DNA from: Sipunculus nudus
Lineage: Eukaryota > Annelida > Sipuncula > Golfingiida > Sipunculidae
NCBI GenBank assembly: GCA_026874595.1
Contig: CM049312.1
Coordinates: forward strand, 66,556,929-66,620,928
Length of the DNA: 64,000 nt
Reading direction: 5' to 3'
Below the pieces are notes generated by a model. The model was not told the origin of the DNA, made no database searches, and saw only the letters and a list, made by a program, of their open reading frames with translations. This document shows positions 61,268 through 64,000 of this stretch, piece after piece. The first letter of the stretch is position 1; each line of letters begins with the position of its first letter. The translations under genes were made by a program, and so were the position numbers.

Positions 61268-61341
61268 GTATGTTTGTTTGTTTGTTTGTTTGTTTGTTTG
61301 TTTGTTTGTTTGTTTGTTTGTTTGTTTGTTTGTTTGTTTGT
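61268..61341. repeat. (TTTG)n microsatellite
   Basis: About 18 tandem TTTG units directly after the hairpin array. Confidence 0.95.
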
Positions 61342-62650
61342 CTGTCTGTATGTCTGCGCGCTACAAGCCACAATTTTAAAGCAATCGCTCTGAAAATTTT
61401 ACATTAAGTGTAAAATCGGTTCTTCTCGGAGCCTATTGTTTTTGGCCATGACCGTTCAAAGGTCAAGGTCATGGTTACCAAAAACTCTTAAAACAGATTT
61501 TTCTTCATATCGTCGTCAATAATAATCGTAGCTGCTAAATCTGTAGCTCATTTTATTCCTCATTATGTTAGCTTTCCATGTGCTAGCATATATATCCGGT
61601 CAATGGTTTCCATGGTAACGTATTTTTGGGGGAAAATCAGAAAATTCGAAAATTTCCCTCCAAATTTCTCATTTTTTAAGTTAGAGAGCTCTAGTTTTTT
61701 GCATTGTGTAGCATTTTATACGCTCTGTGCTAAATTAATGCAAGTCTCGCAAAATCTCGTGCCATCTGTCGTCAAATGAGACTTTTCGAGATTTCATTAA
61801 ATACGATTTAGAGGTCGCAGTTTTACAGCTGAGGTTCTGAAAGTGACATATTTTCTGTTTTTCTGTATTATCTCGAACTTGTTTTTTCATTTTTCGAAAA
61901 TAGCCACCAGGGGGCGTGGTACTGGAAACATTACAACTTATCATTTTTCCGCAATATCTTAAAAAATATTAAGCAAATAACAATTTTTTTTGTCGCATCT
62001 AAATCTAGGATAATTGCCTTATTCCATCAGACATATAGCCTTGTGCGGCCGTTGCCATGGTTACCAAATTTTTGGGTTAAACTTGACAATCTGAAAATAT
62101 GTAGTTTTTGGCTTCTATCTCAGTTAATATTTATGTTTTAAGGGTCTAGTTTTTTGCATAAGGCTGCTTTCTCTTGGTTCTAAGCCATTTAATTGCAAGT
62201 CCCGTCAAATCTCGCTCGGTTTATTGCCAAACGAGAAATTACGAGATTTCACAGAAATGCTTATAGCTTGGTCACGGTTAATGCTAAAATGGAGTAGTTT
62301 TCAGCATTTGGTAGCATTTCAGAAGCTGGACATGATTACACTGCAAATCTCGCCACATCTCGTATCATCTCCCGCCAAACGAGAATATTTTAGATTTCAA
62401 ACAAATGTCTTTATCTCGGTCATTTTCATGCTAGATATTTTATTTTTCTATTGTTCAAGAATCATTTGACTAGTTTTAAGTGACAAAAGTGAATATCTTG
62501 TCATATCTCGCACCATTTTTTGTCAAACGAGAACATGGGACCATTCAAAGAAACACCTATAATTCTGTTATTTTTATGTGGAAGACTTATAGTTTTCAGC
62601 ATTTGATAGCGTCTAACATTCTCGGTCACATTATACGATTATATTGTAAG
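61342..62650 (+). repeat. Modular hairpin/half-site element, copy 2 body
   Basis: Downstream of the hairpin array: CTACAAGCCACAATTTTAAA, GCCTATTGTTTTTGGCCATG, CAAAGGTCAAGGTCATGG, TTTTTCTTCATATCG, then several diverged tandem units of about 190 bp with TTTTCAGCATTTGGTAGC, ATGCTTATA and GCCAAACGAGA. Same order of parts as 15285-16260. Confidence 0.7.
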
Positions 62651-63131
62651 TTTCTTCAAATCTTTACTCTTTTTACTTCAAATAAAAAAATTACATCCAA
62701 TTGCCATGACCATAAGCGATGGCAGTATGTGATAGTAAATGTCGGCAGGGGCATTACATTTGACAGTTGGAGCTTTGTTCTATGGATGTGCGATGGTCCA
62801 TGAAAAGACACAATTCGGATTGATCCCACCTGTGCTTTTGGTGGTGGCCTCTTTTCATGCTTTGTATGGCCGCACTTTGAGGATTTCAGTGCATTGAGAG
62901 CTTAATGACCTGTTGTAAAAGATAATCCCTTAAAAAAATCAAAAACAAAGAGAGAGGCTCCACGAAATGTTACTGAATGCAGAGATAGTGTTGCTTGTAA
63001 GCATAATCACAACTATAATATCAGGGACGGATCCCCGATTTGCAGTTGGGTGTGTCAAATCAGGGACAGATATCCGGTTTGCAATTGGGGGTAGGGGTTA
63101 AATATAAATTATACTTCATATAATAATAATC

Positions 63132-63176
<45 letters not shown>

Positions 63177-63470
63177 TACTAATAAAATTTCGCGAAGCTT
63201 ACTTTTATCATTTTGGAAAATAACCACGAGATGGCACTGCAGTAATCATTATTGTACCATATCTTCAAAACTATAAACTGTGTCACAACTTTGATTGTAG
63301 CATCTGAAACTAGATTTAATGCGTTTATCCTCTTGGTGACTCTGTCATGTTCTTCCCTTACCATGGTGACCTTATGTAGGTTACAATTCATGAAATTCAA
63401 AGTATGAAGAATTATTCGAATAGACAGTGGCTTATTTTATATATGCTTTCAATTTTGTATGGCATCAGTA
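62650..63470. other. No gene seen; AAT microsatellite
   Basis: Includes an (AAT)n tract at about 63119-63175 and a short duplicated phrase (CAGGGACGGATCCCCGATTT / CAGGGACAGATATCCGGTTT, 63022-63080). No exon recognised. Confidence 0.5.
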
Positions 63471-63489
63471 CACGACCTTCACCTGGAGT

Positions 63490-64000
63490 TTTTTCTGTTT
63501 GTCCGTCTGTTTGTCTGTCTACTCGTCTGCGACTTTTGAAAATCAGAAAAACCACATAAAGATGTGCTTATGTTTTCCAAACAATAGGGGTTGGTCATTT
63601 TACTTGTTCCAAATGTTTTTTGTCTTTCTGCTGTTTGTTGTCTGTTAGTTTGACTTTCTAATTTCTACTTCCGGCAAGTCCCGACCTATGGTCGTCTAGT
63701 CTGTTTGTCTGTCATCTCTCTACAGGTCTCAATTTTGCACCAATCACTTTCAAACTTACACACTTTATAGATAATCAAAAATGCAAGAAGCCTATTGTTT
63801 TTGGGCAATATAGGTCAAAGGTCAAGGTCAAGGTCATCAAAAGTATACAAAACGGGTTTTTCTTCATATCTTTGTTACTATTAGTGGTATCTTCTTCAAA
63901 CATAGCTCATTTTAAACGTCATTCCCAGGCCTTTCTTCTGGTGTGTAGCTCTTTCAAATTTTCGGTAACCATGGTTACGCATTGGGGGAAAAAGTCATGA
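63490..64000 (+). repeat. Modular hairpin/half-site element, copy 3 (partial)
   Basis: TGTCTGTC runs, CTTCCGGCAAGTC, TCTACAGGTCTCAATTTTGC, ACCAATCACTTTCAAACTTA, GCCTATTGTTTTTGGGCAA, then GGTCAAAGGTCAAGGTCAAG and TTTTTCTTCATATCTTTG, up to the window edge. Confidence 0.65.

Noticed and set aside
60640-61407. 255-codon plus-strand frame and overlapping frames on both strands
   Set aside because: They are translations of the 60-bp tandem repeat, whose length is a multiple of three; several frames are open at once and show a 20-residue period.

Overview
This is a stretch of animal nuclear DNA. It is AT-rich, dense in microsatellites and dispersed repeats, and has introns with GT-AG borders. It carries homologues of animal glycan-related genes and a C-type lectin. 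Several noncoding repeats (clustered TCAAGGTCA motifs, GTCCGTCC-type tracts, CTTGCCGGAA hairpins) look like those I associate with molluscs, so a mollusc, perhaps a bivalve, is my best guess. That placement is inference. I see no bacterial or organellar sequence, no rRNA and no intact tRNA gene.

All genes I can support lie on the minus strand and had to be assembled from exons. From left to right: (1) a four-exon secreted or membrane C-type lectin, 8069-9530; (2) a CASD1-type sialate O-acetyltransferase, 14260-22067, four exons of which encode the multi-pass acyltransferase part, while the lumenal SGNH part is not visible; (3) a decayed, intronless sulfotransferase of the heparan-sulfate 3-O-sulfotransferase type, 36823-37907; (4) a DUF268 family gene, 41792-47390, with a signal-anchor exon, two tiny phase-1 stem exons and a large catalytic-like exon that carries a 1-base frameshift; (5) an orphan internal exon at 49195-49311; (6) a probable first exon of a small membrane protein at 58295-58444. 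The lectin, CASD1 and sulfotransferase-like genes all concern cell-surface glycans, but nothing shows that they are co-regulated.

Most of the window is repeat. About 3.5 kb is present twice (27.5-31.3 and 37.9-41.1 kb). Another diverged family pairs 33.6-35.7 with 47.9-50.5 kb. tRNA-derived SINE-like elements occur at 4.5, 28.6, 38.7 and 51.6 kb. Three small inverted-repeat transposons have clear termini (43792-43941, 49465-49641, 59258-59738). A modular noncoding element occurs three times (15.3, 60.7 and 63.5 kb). It consists of hairpin units, TTTG tracts, nuclear-receptor-like half-sites and a tandem tail. The most striking structure is a 5.5 kb array of a 37-bp satellite (51.9-57.4 kb) with a 1,016-bp higher-order duplication and SINE-derived spacers. 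Short seed copies of the same 37-mer sit in a dispersed repeat at 28.8 kb.

Exon borders, phases and domain calls were worked out by eye. Repeat borders are approximate unless termini are stated. Family assignments come from remembered sequence patterns, not from searches.
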